Assembly (NCBI GenBank): GCA_947447665.1
Contig: CANFJX010000001.1
Location: 147,911-211,910 of the forward strand
Origin: Bacteriovoracaceae bacterium
GTDB lineage: Bacteria > Bdellovibrionota > UBA1018
DNA length: 64,000 bases
Reading direction: 5' to 3'
This document shows positions 17,055-25,792 of the stretch, one piece after another. Positions within the stretch are counted from its first letter, which is position 1; every line of letters starts with the position of its first letter. The notes beneath the pieces are model-generated. The model was not told where the DNA came from and ran no database searches. It saw nothing but the letters and a program-made list of their open reading frames with translations. Made by a program: the position numbers and the translations under genes.

Positions 17055-17327
17055 ATGAAGTTAAAATACCTGGGAATCTTTTTGCTTCTTGCAACTTCAG
17101 CTATCGCGAGCGGCACACCCACCGCCTGCGAGCAAATCCAGCATGCATGCGGTGAAGCTGGATTTACACGCAACCTTCCGGCTGGACGAGATCTCGAAAC
17201 CCAATGCTTCCAACCCCTCATCCAAGGGCAAGTCGTGCCGGGCGTTCAAGTAGCTTCTGATTTAGTTAAGAAATGTCAGGCAGAGCAGAGCACTCAACCT
17301 AAGACAAACAGACGAAAAAGGCATTAG
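17055..17327 (+). CDS. Small exported Cys-containing protein, 90 aa
   Basis: The protein has a signal peptide (MKLKYLGIFLLLATSAIASG, cleavage near residue 19) and a short mature part with four Cys (CEQIQHAC...CFQPL...KKC). The spacing fits the small proteobacterial secreted family in which C-x6-C is followed by a Cys-x-x-PL segment and a final KKC or ACK near the end; I know the pattern but no function. A TTAGGAG ribosome site lies nine bases before the ATG. The tail is basic (NRRKRH). tRNA-Thr follows immediately on the opposite strand. Confidence 0.7.
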   Translation: MKLKYLGIFLLLATSAIASGTPTACEQIQHACGEAGFTRNLPAGRDLETQCFQPLIQGQVVPGVQVASDLVKKCQAEQSTQPKTNRRKRH

Positions 17328-17328
17328 C

Positions 17329-17404
17329 TGGAGCCGATGTCCGGAATCGAACCGGAGACCTACGCTTTACGAAAGCGTTGCTCTACCAACTGAGCTACAT
17401 CGGC
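17329..17404 (-). tRNA. tRNA-Thr (CGT)
   Basis: On the minus strand: acceptor GCCGATG/CATCGGC, D arm GCTC/GAGC, anticodon stem ACGCT/AGCGT with loop TTCGTAA giving anticodon CGT, and T arm CCGGT.../ATTCCGG with TTCGATT. The discriminator base is T and CCA is encoded at 17331-17329. Total length is 76 with CCA. Confidence 0.96.
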
Positions 17405-17477
17405 GCGCCAAACTCAATGAGCTTTACTTTTAGCAGCGCAGGCAGGCCGAGTCCACCAAAAAGCTTGCCCTGAGAGC

Positions 17478-18206
17478 CTAACTCGTAAACACGCGCTCGA
17501 TTTCATCTCCTATTTTAAACTCACCCGTCTGCGTCATCCCAAAACGCGACGCAACTCGACTCCCCTCCTCAGAGACCGTAATCGCCGACAGTCCAGCAGG
17601 GCTCTGCGCTGCAACATCCTGGGCATAACGAGACATCAGGGCCTTGGACAACATTGTTTTCTTTAGGGAAGGTGCCACGCTGTAGTTAAAAAGATAAAGA
17701 TAGGGAGCCTTGGCCTGAAGTAACGGCACGATCATCCGATCTTGAAGCGTCTCGGGGCGTTTTTTAAGTGTTTCAAAAGCAGAGGACGAGATGGGGTACC
17801 ACCCTGTATAGCCCACGGGCCACCACTCTCCCGAAATATTGAGCCAAGCAAGGCGAAACCCCTGAGGAAACGTAGCGGCAAGATAAGCCAGGCGATGAAA
17901 CTCAACCTGGTCTGAAGATACCGAGTAAGAGACTAGATCCGCCAAGAACAAACCTAAAATCCATTTTCTAAAATTCGAGTTAGAATAATATCCAAGCTTT
18001 GAGCTGGAACGAAATTCGTCAGGACACTCCATTAAACAGATTCGATCCCAGTCTACAGACTCGATTGCGAAACCCAGCACTTGCTGCCTCCCCCGATTCA
18101 GCCAGTCCTCTGCTTGGCCCCAGGGCTTTTCCGAAGTTCCCCAATCCGGCATCCAGTCTAAAATTAAATCCGCTTGTGAACTCACTGAATCGCCCTTTCC
18201 ATCCAC
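17478..18206 (-). CDS. Hypothetical protein, possibly GNAT-like
   Basis: The 242-residue soluble protein is aromatic-rich (many Trp and Tyr) and has no signal peptide. The C-terminal 50 residues (GLSAITVSEEGSRVASRFGM) resemble the final strand-helix of GNAT acetyltransferases, and the RLAYLAATFPQGFR segment could precede it, but the acetyl-CoA loop is not evident, so this is a weak suggestion. Translation probably begins at GTG 18206, four bases after the end of the HDAC-family gene, so the two are cotranscribed. If the GNAT reading is right, an acetyltransferase and a deacylase would sit in one operon. Confidence 0.55.
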   Translation of the reverse strand: MDGKGDSVSSQADLILDWMPDWGTSEKPWGQAEDWLNRGRQQVLGFAIESVDWDRICLMECPDEFRSSSKLGYYSNSNFRKWILGLFLADLVSYSVSSDQVEFHRLAYLAATFPQGFRLAWLNISGEWWPVGYTGWYPISSSAFETLKKRPETLQDRMIVPLLQAKAPYLYLFNYSVAPSLKKTMLSKALMSRYAQDVAAQSPAGLSAITVSEEGSRVASRFGMTQTGEFKIGDEIERVFTS

Positions 18207-18210
18207 TCGC

Positions 18211-19173
18211 CTAGGTCTTCTCTACCGACGCCAAAACCTCGGCGCACTGAAACGCATTTTGCGCCAATGCGGCAGGATCGTATCCACCCTCGAGGTTAAG
18301 AATCAAACGACCGCCGCAGAGCTCATCAGCCCAAGCCTTCACCGTTTGGGTCATTTGCCGGTAACCGTTCGTAGTCAGACTCATCGACCCCAGCGGATCG
18401 GAGATATGTGCGTCGAACCCTGCCGAAACCAAGATGAGCTCAGGCCGAAAAGCATAGACTCGCGGTTGCACAACATTTCTGAGCACATCCAGATAATCCG
18501 CGTCCCCGCAAGAGTGAGGCAGTGGGACATTAAGAGTCCAATCGAGTCCCTGACCCATGCCTTTTTCCTCGACACCCCCCGAGTCCTTTGGGAAGAGCCC
18601 CTCTTGGTGTAGATCAACGAAAAAGACTTGGTCGTCTTCATAAAACGCTTCTTGAGTCCCATTTCCATGGTGAACATCCCAATCTAAAACAAGAATACGC
18701 TTTACCCCTTGAGACAATGCCTTTTTCGCAATCAATGCTACCGTATTAAATACACAAAATCCCATGCCCTGATTTGGCCTAGCGTGGTGACCCGGAGGAC
18801 GAGCAAAGATAAAACCGTTTCGAACCGCACCCGACAAAACCTCATCGAGCAAATGTAACCCAAGCCCCACCGCCAAACGAGCTGCTCGAACGGACCCCTC
18901 AGTTAAAGGCGTCTCGTGATCTAACGCTCCGATTTTCCCATCCATGGATAAGACCTGATCAACGTAATCTTGTGAGTGGATGCTGAGCAACTCGTCACGG
19001 GTCGCGATCCGTTCCCGCGCAAGATCCAGCCTAAGAGTAGCTCTTCCGGCGCCCGGTCGAGACTGCTTAAAAAAATTTAGGATTTCATCCAGTCGTCGCC
19101 GATTTTCGGAGTGGTCGAGCCGGCCGTGATTCAAGCAATCTAGATGAGACAGAAACAAAGAACTCTGAGACAT
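18211..19173 (-). CDS. Histone-deacetylase-family (class II-like) deacylase
   Basis: The 320-residue protein has the arginase/deacetylase-fold motifs of zinc-dependent deacylases. RPPGHHARP (near residue 125) carries the active-site His pair. LDWDVHHGNGTQ (near 165) provides the zinc Asp and His, and SAGFDAH (near 250) provides the second zinc Asp. A final LEGGYD block (near 300) binds in the active site. Bacterial members act on acetylated lysines, acetylpolyamines or acetoin-related compounds; the substrate is not predictable here. No signal peptide is seen. It is divergent from epmA and leads an operon with the hypothetical gene at 17478. Confidence 0.92.
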   Translation of the reverse strand: MSQSSLFLSHLDCLNHGRLDHSENRRRLDEILNFFKQSRPGAGRATLRLDLARERIATRDELLSIHSQDYVDQVLSMDGKIGALDHETPLTEGSVRAARLAVGLGLHLLDEVLSGAVRNGFIFARPPGHHARPNQGMGFCVFNTVALIAKKALSQGVKRILVLDWDVHHGNGTQEAFYEDDQVFFVDLHQEGLFPKDSGGVEEKGMGQGLDWTLNVPLPHSCGDADYLDVLRNVVQPRVYAFRPELILVSAGFDAHISDPLGSMSLTTNGYRQMTQTVKAWADELCGGRLILNLEGGYDPAALAQNAFQCAEVLASVEKT

Positions 19174-19250
19174 GCTGATTGTTTCGCTCTTTTTGATAAA
19201 ATTTGCAATTGCACCCCAGAAATTTTAAACTGCGATTGAGGAATCCCCCT

Positions 19251-20510
19251 ATGCCAAACACAGTAAGAGGTCGAATCATAGAAACGGGTCGAGACGACCA
19301 GGGATCGAGCTGGATCGAAGTATTTTCCGAGTCAGTATCCAGAGTCTTCGTGATTCCACCCCAGATCGATATCCATGGCCTCACCCAAGGCCAACTCGTG
19401 GCCGTTCGTACGGACGATCAGAACAAGACCATCTCAGTAGAAGCGATCGGAAAAAAACCAATCGTCTGGGACCCTCTCTCCGACACCCTCCGTTGGAGGA
19501 GACCACTAGGGAAAAGGTCACGCATCTCGAAACTGCGTCAACGACAAGAGATCATCCATGAGGTTCGTCACTTTCTGTACGACCTCAATTATCTCGAAGT
19601 AGAGACGCCCCTCCTCGTCAAAGGAACCTGCCCCGATAGCCACATTGAATCAATTCCGGCGGGCTCAATCTCTAGCCAAAGCGAGGGATACTTGGTCAGC
19701 TCCACTGAGTATCAAATTAAGCGCCTCATGGTGGGAGGATTTGAAAAAGTTTTTACCCTGACAAAAAATTTTCGAGCCAATGACCGAGGTCGTTATCACG
19801 CCTCTGAATTCACCATGCTGGAATGGGCTCGAGCTTATGGCACCCTGAGTGAAATCGAAAAAGATGCAGAAGGATTTATCAAAAAGGCTTTTGCTGCGCT
19901 TTACCCTAGACAGAATTACCTCGAGTTTCAGGGCGAACGGATCGACCTCATGCAATTGCCCTGGGAGCGGATTACCGTCCGGCGTGCATTCGAGAAATAC
20001 CTTGGGATGACTCACCTAAAAGATTTCTCCCTCGAGACGCTGCTCAACTCAGCCCAATCGGCTCAGATCAAAATCCCTGAAAATTTCAAATCAGAACAAT
20101 CCCTCACACTTTCCTTCTTGCTGGACCAACTCCAGCCCCACCTCGGACGCACCACGCCCACCTTTCTCCAAGAATGGCCGGCTTTCATGATCTCCTCATG
20201 TGAGGTGAACTACTCCGACCCGACCGTATCTGAGCGTAGTGAGCTCTATATCTGTGGAATCGAAATCGCCGATGGTTTTCCATTTTTGACTGACTCTCAG
20301 CTTCAAAGAGAATTTTTTCAGCGCGAACTTGAACATCGCAAAAGCGGTGGACAGACCGTGGTCGAAATCGACGAGCGCTATATCTATGCGCTCGAACAAG
20401 GGATTCCACCCGGCGCCGGAATGGCACTTGGGATCGATCGCCTGGCGCTCGTCCTAACTCAGTCCGACTCCCTTTCAGAGATCCAAGCCTTTAGCTGGGA
20501 TGAACTCTAG
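19251..20510 (+). CDS. epmA: EpmA-type EF-P--(R)-beta-lysine ligase with extra N-terminal domain
   Basis: The 419-residue protein is a LysRS-like class II synthetase without an anticodon domain in the usual place. The motifs SSTEYQIKRL, FRANDRGRYHASEFTMLEW (in pieces), GIEIADGF and GMALGIDRL match EpmA/GenX, which attaches beta-lysine to elongation factor P. The E. coli enzyme has 325 residues; here about 85 residues precede the catalytic core and read as a small beta-barrel (VRGRIIETG...IEVFSES...VFVIPPQI). The ATG at 19251 follows GAGGAA by seven bases; upstream in-frame codons lack a ribosome site. No efp or epmB lies nearby, so the partner must be elsewhere. Confidence 0.82.
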   Translation: MPNTVRGRIIETGRDDQGSSWIEVFSESVSRVFVIPPQIDIHGLTQGQLVAVRTDDQNKTISVEAIGKKPIVWDPLSDTLRWRRPLGKRSRISKLRQRQEIIHEVRHFLYDLNYLEVETPLLVKGTCPDSHIESIPAGSISSQSEGYLVSSTEYQIKRLMVGGFEKVFTLTKNFRANDRGRYHASEFTMLEWARAYGTLSEIEKDAEGFIKKAFAALYPRQNYLEFQGERIDLMQLPWERITVRRAFEKYLGMTHLKDFSLETLLNSAQSAQIKIPENFKSEQSLTLSFLLDQLQPHLGRTTPTFLQEWPAFMISSCEVNYSDPTVSERSELYICGIEIADGFPFLTDSQLQREFFQRELEHRKSGGQTVVEIDERYIYALEQGIPPGAGMALGIDRLALVLTQSDSLSEIQAFSWDEL

Positions 20511-20559
20511 CTCTCAAGACGCGACTCCGGTAGAGTCGATCCTTAAGGAGAATGATCCT

Positions 20560-21561
20560 ATGATTTTAGTCACAGGCGGCGCTGGTTACATTGGCTCTCA
20601 CACCTTGCATCAACTCGTCGAAAAAAATGAGCCAGCCATCGCGCTCGACAACCTTTACTCTGGTTTCCAATGGGCGGTCCCGAAAGGGGTCGAGCTCGTA
20701 GTAGGAGACGTAGGTGACCAGCGGCTAACGGAGCAACTCATTCGGGAAAAAAAAATCGACTCGGTCATTCATTTCGCTGGGCATCTTGAAGTTGAGGAGT
20801 CCACTCGAAATCCACTGAAGTACTACCGCAACAATGGAGTGAGCGCGATGAACCTCCTTGAGGTCTGCCATCGCAACGGGGTCAAAAACTTCATTTTTTC
20901 ATCCACTTGTGCAGCCTACGGCACCCCAAAGCAAATGCAAGTAAATGAGAGCACGCCGCCTCATCCGGAGAGCCCCTACGGCAGAAGTAAACTCCTCACG
21001 GAACAAATTTTAACCGAACTAGAACGGGCAGCCGCACTCGCTGGGCAAAGCTCGATGCACCATGTAGTTCTGCGCTACTTTAACGTCGCCGGAGCAAAGG
21101 TGGGCGGCGGACTGGGCCAGGCAACTCCTCGAGCCACTCAACTCATCAAGGCTGCTGCTGAAACAGCTCGCGGGAAGCGACCTTTTTTGAAGGTATTCGG
21201 AACCGACTACCCAACCCCTGACGGCACTTGCGTCCGGGACTACATTCATGTCGATGATCTAGCCAGCGCGCACCTACTGGCGCTCGATTATTTGCGCCAA
21301 GGGGGGTCTTCCGATCTTTTCAACTGCGGCTATGGACGAGGATATTCAGTGCGAGAAGTTATCCATTGCATGAAAAAAGTGAGCGGAGTCGATTTCAAGG
21401 TCGAAGAAACTGGGCGACGTCCAGGAGATACGATAGCTATCTTTGCCGACTCGACCAAGATTCGCTCTCGGCTGGGCTGGGTTCCGCGCTTCGATCAGCT
21501 CGACCTCATCTGCAAAACTAGCTATGACTGGGAATTAGAATTGGAGAAAATTCAGAAATGA
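20560..21561 (+). CDS. galE: UDP-glucose 4-epimerase
   Basis: The 333-residue extended SDR interconverts UDP-glucose and UDP-galactose. GGAGYIGSHT (residues about 6-15) binds NAD, SSTCAAYG and YGRSK form the Ser-Tyr-Lys active site, and RYFNVAGA and RRPGD are GalE signatures. I chose the ATG at 20560: CTTAAGGAGAATGATCCT supplies a Shine-Dalgarno and the Rossmann loop then begins at the right distance. The gene overlaps the next one (ATGA), so the two nucleotide-sugar enzymes are made together. Confidence 0.94.
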   Translation: MILVTGGAGYIGSHTLHQLVEKNEPAIALDNLYSGFQWAVPKGVELVVGDVGDQRLTEQLIREKKIDSVIHFAGHLEVEESTRNPLKYYRNNGVSAMNLLEVCHRNGVKNFIFSSTCAAYGTPKQMQVNESTPPHPESPYGRSKLLTEQILTELERAAALAGQSSMHHVVLRYFNVAGAKVGGGLGQATPRATQLIKAAAETARGKRPFLKVFGTDYPTPDGTCVRDYIHVDDLASAHLLALDYLRQGGSSDLFNCGYGRGYSVREVIHCMKKVSGVDFKVEETGRRPGDTIAIFADSTKIRSRLGWVPRFDQLDLICKTSYDWELELEKIQK

Positions 21562-22550
21562 AGGAATCGGTAATTGTCACGGGTGGTTTTGGCTTTCTTG
21601 GATCTCACTTGGTTGAGACCTACTTGAATCGCGGCTATCAAGTGGTTGCAGTCGATAACTTCTGCACTGGATCTCGCTCCAATCAAGAGCACTTCAAAAA
21701 AGAAATCGCCGAAGGCCGACTCCTAGCCATCGAAGCCGATGTAAGCCGGAAGTGGGACTCTTGGTTAAACACACTCAAAGACTTAGCTCCAGTGCGCTCG
21801 ATTTTTCATTTTGCCTCTCCCGCCTCTCCGCCGCATTACCAGAAACTTGGCCTAGAAACTCTTGCTGTCAATTCAGTCGGTTTGGGCCACGCCCTTGAGG
21901 CTGCGGACCAGCGAGGAGCCCGAGTGATTTTTTCATCCACCAGCGAAATTTATGGAGACCCTGCCATGAGTCCACAGCCCGAGACGTACTGGGGGAACGT
22001 CAATAGTTTCGGAGTCAGATCCTGCTACGATGAAGGCAAGCGTTTTGGCGAGGCACTCATTTACACTCACAACCTGAAACATTCCACTCAGCACGGATTG
22101 GTCCGGATCTTCAATACCTACGGTCCGAGAATGAACCCAGCCGATGGCCGTGTGATGATTAATTTCCTAATCCAAGCCGAGCAACGACAACCGCTTACAG
22201 TCTACGGAAGCGGCGAACAAAGCCGAAGCTTCTGCTACGTCGATGACCTGATCGCCGGAATTGTCCGCTACGCCGAAGCAAACCTGACAGAACCAGTAAA
22301 CCTGGGCAATGATCGTGAATTTACGATCAATCAACTCGTAGACGCCGTGAGGAGTATTTACCCAGACCGCACTCTGGAAGTCAGGCATTTACCACTTCCG
22401 CAGGATGATCCTAGACAAAGAAAACCCGATCTCTCTTTAGCTAAAAGCCGACTCAGCCCTTGGTCCCCTCAAGTTGACTTAAGAGAAGGTCTCATCAAGA
22501 TGCGAGCAAGCCTCAACCACCCAAGTTTCTTAAGTGCTCGCGAGAAGTGA
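21558..22550 (+). CDS. UDP-glucuronate decarboxylase (UDP-xylose synthase)-like SDR
   Basis: The 330-residue extended SDR begins with GGFGFLGSHL and carries the UXS family blocks HFASPASPPHYQ, STSEIYGDP, YWGNVN, CYDEGKRFGEAL (active-site Tyr and Lys), RIFNTYGPRM and SFCYVDDL. Such enzymes convert UDP-glucuronate to UDP-xylose through a 4-keto intermediate. A UDP-glucose dehydrogenase, which would supply UDP-glucuronate, is not in the window. It is coupled to galE by a four-base overlap and converges on grxC with a 21-base overlap at the 3' ends. Confidence 0.85.
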   Translation: MKESVIVTGGFGFLGSHLVETYLNRGYQVVAVDNFCTGSRSNQEHFKKEIAEGRLLAIEADVSRKWDSWLNTLKDLAPVRSIFHFASPASPPHYQKLGLETLAVNSVGLGHALEAADQRGARVIFSSTSEIYGDPAMSPQPETYWGNVNSFGVRSCYDEGKRFGEALIYTHNLKHSTQHGLVRIFNTYGPRMNPADGRVMINFLIQAEQRQPLTVYGSGEQSRSFCYVDDLIAGIVRYAEANLTEPVNLGNDREFTINQLVDAVRSIYPDRTLEVRHLPLPQDDPRQRKPDLSLAKSRLSPWSPQVDLREGLIKMRASLNHPSFLSAREK

Positions 22551-22799
22551 TTTCAGCTGATCTTTTTCATCGTGCTCAGCCAACTGAGTGTAGCCCCCGA
22601 TGAGCTGATCTCCATTGAAGATTTGAGGCATAGTCCTCATTCCAGAGCGCTCGAAAAGCGCGTCCCATTGAGCATCGTCCTCTTCAGCGACTAGCACTTC
22701 GCTGTACGGCACTCCCCGCTGTTTCAGCAGCTGCTTAGCCTTCAGACAGTAAGGGCAATGATTCATCGTATAAATGACAACTCGTTCTGCAGTGCTCAT
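22530..22799 (-). CDS. grxC: Dithiol glutaredoxin (GrxC type)
   Basis: The 89-residue protein has the thioredoxin-fold layout of glutaredoxin 3, with the active site CPYC at residues 15-18, the cis-Pro motif TMPQIF near 57-62 and the GGYTQL glutathione site near 69-74. It reduces disulfides and mixed disulfides using glutathione in the cytoplasm and can carry Fe-S clusters. Its start overlaps the end of cyaY by four bases. Together they suggest a small iron-sulfur/redox operon. Confidence 0.94.
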   Translation of the reverse strand: MSTAERVVIYTMNHCPYCLKAKQLLKQRGVPYSEVLVAEEDDAQWDALFERSGMRTMPQIFNGDQLIGGYTQLAEHDEKDQLKSLLAST

Positions 22800-23122
22800 A
22801 AATTAATCCTTATTCCGGTTGATTCTTGAAGATAGGAACTCAAAAAAGATAAAACTTCAATATTTTTACCCTTATCATCCAACCAAACCTGCTTGGCGGG
22901 ATCAAAATTAAAGTGATAGGCCGTCCCCCGGGACGCTAGCGCTAGCCAGAGCTGCTGCACCGAAGGCTGAGCACTCAGAATGCAACGCGATCGGTCGGCA
23001 AGGGTAATTGTCAGTGACCCCATCGACTGCTCGCACTCGGCAATATCTGGGTCCACCTCGTTGAACGCCTTTTCAATTCGATTCAAGACCTCTTGAATTC
23101 TCTTTCGATAATCTGTTTCCAT
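22796..23122 (-). CDS. cyaY: Frataxin-like iron donor protein CyaY
   Basis: The 108-residue protein fits the CyaY/frataxin alpha-beta sandwich: an acidic first helix (RIQEVLNRIEKAFNEVDPD), then SLTITLADRSRCILSAQPS, QQLWLA and a YHFNFDPAKQVWLDDKG strand, ending in a short helix. These proteins bind Fe2+ and modulate the cysteine desulfurase in Fe-S cluster assembly. The coupling to a glutaredoxin supports the assignment. No strong ribosome site precedes the ATG. It is divergent from ychJ, whose promoter lies in the 43-base gap. Confidence 0.83.
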   Translation of the reverse strand: METDYRKRIQEVLNRIEKAFNEVDPDIAECEQSMGSLTITLADRSRCILSAQPSVQQLWLALASRGTAYHFNFDPAKQVWLDDKGKNIEVLSFLSSYLQESTGIRINL

Positions 23123-23128
23123 TAAGAC

Positions 23129-23157
23129 TTGACCTCTCCAAAATTATTGCCGATACC
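23129..23157 (+). promoter_or_regulatory. Promoter of ychJ, near-leaderless geometry
   Basis: TTGACC (23129-23134), a 17-base spacer and GATACC (23152-23157) are followed by eight bases before the ATG at 23166. The predicted leader is one or two bases. Confidence 0.5.
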
Positions 23158-23165
23158 ATACCTCT

Positions 23166-23663
23166 ATGTCTGACACAAATTTATGCGCTTGTGGTTCCGG
23201 TATCTCTCTCAAAACTTGCTGCCTCCCCCTCATTGAGGGAGGTGCGACGGCTGAAACTGCCGAACAGCTTCTGAGAGCACGTTATACTGCATTTACACGT
23301 GGAGATGTGGACTACATTTTATCCACCCATCATTCCAAGACCCGAAGTGAAGTCAACCGAGAAGAAATCGAAGAGTGGTCCAAGAATTCGAAATGGATGG
23401 GACTCAAAATTTTTCAATCGGAAGCCGGCAAAAAGGATGACGAAAAAGGGACATTGATTTTCGGCGCCTACTACACTCAAGACGGCAAAAGCGAAGAACA
23501 TCTCGAAAAAAGCTTCTTCGAAAAGGAATCGGGTCAGTGGAAATTCCTAGACGCACAGGGAATTCAAACCGGCCCCTATCGCCGACCTGAGCCAAAAACA
23601 GGCAGAAATGATCCCTGCCCTTGCGGAAGCGGCAAAAAACACAAGAAGTGCTGCGGCAACTAG
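23166..23663 (+). CDS. ychJ: YchJ-family (UPF0225) SEC-C motif protein
   Basis: The 165-residue protein starts with a Cys-rich motif (LCACGSG...CC) and ends with a classical SEC-C zinc motif ([13 protein letters not shown]). Between them is an NTF2-like fold ([22 protein letters not shown]), the exact layout of E. coli YchJ (152 aa). The SEC-C motif, also found at the SecA C terminus, binds zinc and proteins. Physiological role is unknown. Transcription should start just before its ATG from the promoter at 23129. Confidence 0.92.
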   Translation: MSDTNLCACGSGISLKTCCLPLIEGGATAETAEQLLRARYTAFTRGDVDYILSTHHSKTRSEVNREEIEEWSKNSKWMGLKIFQSEAGKKDDEKGTLIFGAYYTQDGKSEEHLEKSFFEKESGQWKFLDAQGIQTGPYRRPEPKTGRNDPCPCGSGKKHKKCCGN

Positions 23664-23732
23664 CCTCCGTCAAAGCTTTACGCGAAAATCTATAGCTGTT
23701 CATTCCTCCGGGCATCTTCCCTGCAGAGCTCA

Positions 23733-25178
23733 ATGAGGATGAAAATTACGAGTTTTCTCGTTTGGCCCCTTCTTTTCACTAGCCTAGGGTCCACCCCTCA
23801 TTCCTCGCAGCCCTATTCAGCTGGTGCCGAAATCTTGAATCAGGTCTCTCGAGAGCTCAATCAAATCGCAAAGCGGGCGACACCTGCCGTCGTGAGCATT
23901 ACCTCAATTCGAGCGGTTGTCCCCCAGTCCAACCCACTCAGCACCCCTGGTATCCCGGGTTCAGTACCTAACGACACCGCCGACCCAATGGCCCTTGGCG
24001 TTGGATCGGGAGTCATTATGCGAGCGGACGGTCTGATCCTCACCAATCTTCATGTCGTCCAAAATTCGGAAAAAATTACCGTACTTCTCGATGACTCCCA
24101 TAGAACTTCAGCACATTTAGTCGGAGGAGATGCCAAAACTGACTTAGCCGTCATTCAAATCGACTCCCCGGCTGAGCATCCGCTTCCCACTCTCTCATTT
24201 GGGAATTCCGCACAGCTCAATGTGGGCGACTGGATTATTGCCGTCGGCAGTCCCTTTGGCCTGAGCCATACGGTGACCTCTGGAATCATTAGCGCCGTGG
24301 GCCGCGGGCAACTCGGCATGCTCGACATCGAGGATTTCATTCAAACTGACGCGGCAATTAATCCAGGAAACTCAGGAGGCCCTCTGCTCAACTCAAGTGG
24401 AGAAATGATTGGCATTAACACCGCCATTTTTTCCCAGACGGGCGGGTTTACGGGCGTAGGCTTTGCAATCCCCTCCAAAATTGCCAAACAAGTATTCGAG
24501 GGAATTGTCCAGCACGGTCACGTTATCCGTGGTTGGATTGGCCTCATCGCTCAAGATCTTGATCCTCAGTTAGCCACCTATTTCAGGGCACCCCAAGTCA
24601 CAGGAGCCCTCATCAGTCAGATTCAGAGTCGAGGTCCGGCAGCTCAAGCAAAGCTTAAATGCGGAGACATCATCACGCGCTTTGGGGATCTCCCCATCCA
24701 CTCGGCTAATCAACTTAAATCTCTCGTCGCTAGCTCAAAAATATCAAATAAAATTCCAATTGAGATCTACCGCAAGGGGAAATTATTTCAAGTTCAACTC
24801 AGCATTCAAGAGCAACCTGATCCGAAAAGCTCTCTCATCAATCAAAAGGCGGGGCAAGTCGCTCACTCAGCGCAACACCCAGCCACGCATGGCGATCTCG
24901 GCATCTCCGTCCAAGACGTCACCCCTGAGATCTCAAAACTACTCAGAACTCCCCCTCAAACCGGAGCCATAATCGCAGAAGTTCAACCGGGGAGTCCCGC
25001 TTTCGACGTAGGACTTTCAGTGGGCGACGTAATCGTCAGCGCCAATCAAAACGAAATCCACAATGCAAAAGAAGTTTCTGACCTTTTCGACCACATGAAA
25101 AAAGACGAGATTACCGTTCTCTATGTCCAAAAGAGTCCAGAGGAGAAAGTATTTATCCCCATGAAAAGAATGAAATGA
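23733..25178 (+). CDS. HtrA/Deg family periplasmic serine protease
   Basis: The 481-residue exported protease has a signal peptide (residues about 1-22) and a trypsin-like domain. Its catalytic triad is His107 (LTNLHVV), Asp137 (KTDLAV) and Ser214 (NPGNSGGPL). Two PDZ domains follow at roughly 268-365 and 385-478 (each containing a GDVI or GDII motif). This is the DegP/DegQ architecture: degradation and chaperoning of misfolded envelope proteins. Start codons at 23733 or 23739 are both possible; neither has a good ribosome site. It converges on a GreA-like gene. Confidence 0.93.
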   Translation: MRMKITSFLVWPLLFTSLGSTPHSSQPYSAGAEILNQVSRELNQIAKRATPAVVSITSIRAVVPQSNPLSTPGIPGSVPNDTADPMALGVGSGVIMRADGLILTNLHVVQNSEKITVLLDDSHRTSAHLVGGDAKTDLAVIQIDSPAEHPLPTLSFGNSAQLNVGDWIIAVGSPFGLSHTVTSGIISAVGRGQLGMLDIEDFIQTDAAINPGNSGGPLLNSSGEMIGINTAIFSQTGGFTGVGFAIPSKIAKQVFEGIVQHGHVIRGWIGLIAQDLDPQLATYFRAPQVTGALISQIQSRGPAAQAKLKCGDIITRFGDLPIHSANQLKSLVASSKISNKIPIEIYRKGKLFQVQLSIQEQPDPKSSLINQKAGQVAHSAQHPATHGDLGISVQDVTPEISKLLRTPPQTGAIIAEVQPGSPAFDVGLSVGDVIVSANQNEIHNAKEVSDLFDHMKKDEITVLYVQKSPEEKVFIPMKRMK

Positions 25179-25201
25179 AAAGAATGGAATAAGCCGTGTG
25201 T

Positions 25202-25684
25202 TTAAGAAACTCCCACCACGCGGTAAGTCCGAGTGACGCTTCCACTCTCTACTTCGACTGTATCGCCCTTGGCTCTGCCTAGGAGTGCTTCACCCAACGG
25301 AGCCACAGGAGTAATCACCCGCACCGGCTTTCCATCCAACTGAAGCGACAGCCCTCCACCCTGGGGTACCAAAAAATAAAAAGAGCGGTGTCCATTGATT
25401 TCAAGCTCAACCAAAGCACCGGGACCGATCAGATCCGTTGGCTTGTACTCGGGGAGGTAGAGAAATTTATAGACCGTGATCAACCGAAGGATCTCTGAGG
25501 CTCGACTGGCTTGAGCCCCTGCCAAATAGGAGGCTTCAATCCCACGGGTGTCGTGATGATCCTCAGCCTGGCTTTCAGAGTGGGTCGCTGCCTCAAGAGC
25601 AGATGCCGCCGACTGAGTCACAATTTCTAATTCGCCCTGAAGCTGTTCCAGGATACCGTTGAGCAATTTTCGTTTATCCATCAT
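25202..25684 (-). CDS. GreA/GreB-like transcription elongation factor
   Basis: The 160-residue protein has a C-terminal Gre FKBP-like domain (ITPVAPLGEALLGRAKGDTVEV, residues about 122-143), which binds the RNA polymerase secondary-channel rim. The N-terminal helical region differs from GreA and instead carries the DTRGIEASYLAGAQ motif (near 46-59) seen in a separate proteobacterial GreA/GreB-like group. The acidic tip residues that trigger transcript cleavage in GreA are not obviously placed, so it may regulate rather than rescue polymerase. A TAGAAT box seven bases before the ATG suggests another very short leader. Confidence 0.82.
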   Translation of the reverse strand: MMDKRKLLNGILEQLQGELEIVTQSAASALEAATHSESQAEDHHDTRGIEASYLAGAQASRASEILRLITVYKFLYLPEYKPTDLIGPGALVELEINGHRSFYFLVPQGGGLSLQLDGKPVRVITPVAPLGEALLGRAKGDTVEVESGSVTRTYRVVGVS

Positions 25685-25755
25685 TTTCGGTATTCTAAAG
25701 CAAAACTAGAAAAATTAAACTCGAAACTCGCCACAGAGCTTAAGCCAATTGTCGA

Positions 25756-25783
25756 TTGACTCGGGTGACCCTCCATCGATAAA
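25756..25783 (+). promoter_or_regulatory. Promoter of recX, near-leaderless geometry
   Basis: TTGACT (25756-25761), a 16-base spacer and GATAAA (25778-25783) lie nine bases before the ATG at 25793. No Shine-Dalgarno of normal strength separates them. Confidence 0.5.
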
Positions 25784-25792
25784 CAAGAGAGC

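Noticed and set aside
16907..17155. Open frame of 82 codons starting MLNRFGMIAIVLVANQC, with a lipobox-like stretch
   Set aside because: More than a third overlaps the signal-peptide gene at 17055 in another frame, it has no ribosome site, and its C-terminal half reads as the shifted frame of that gene.
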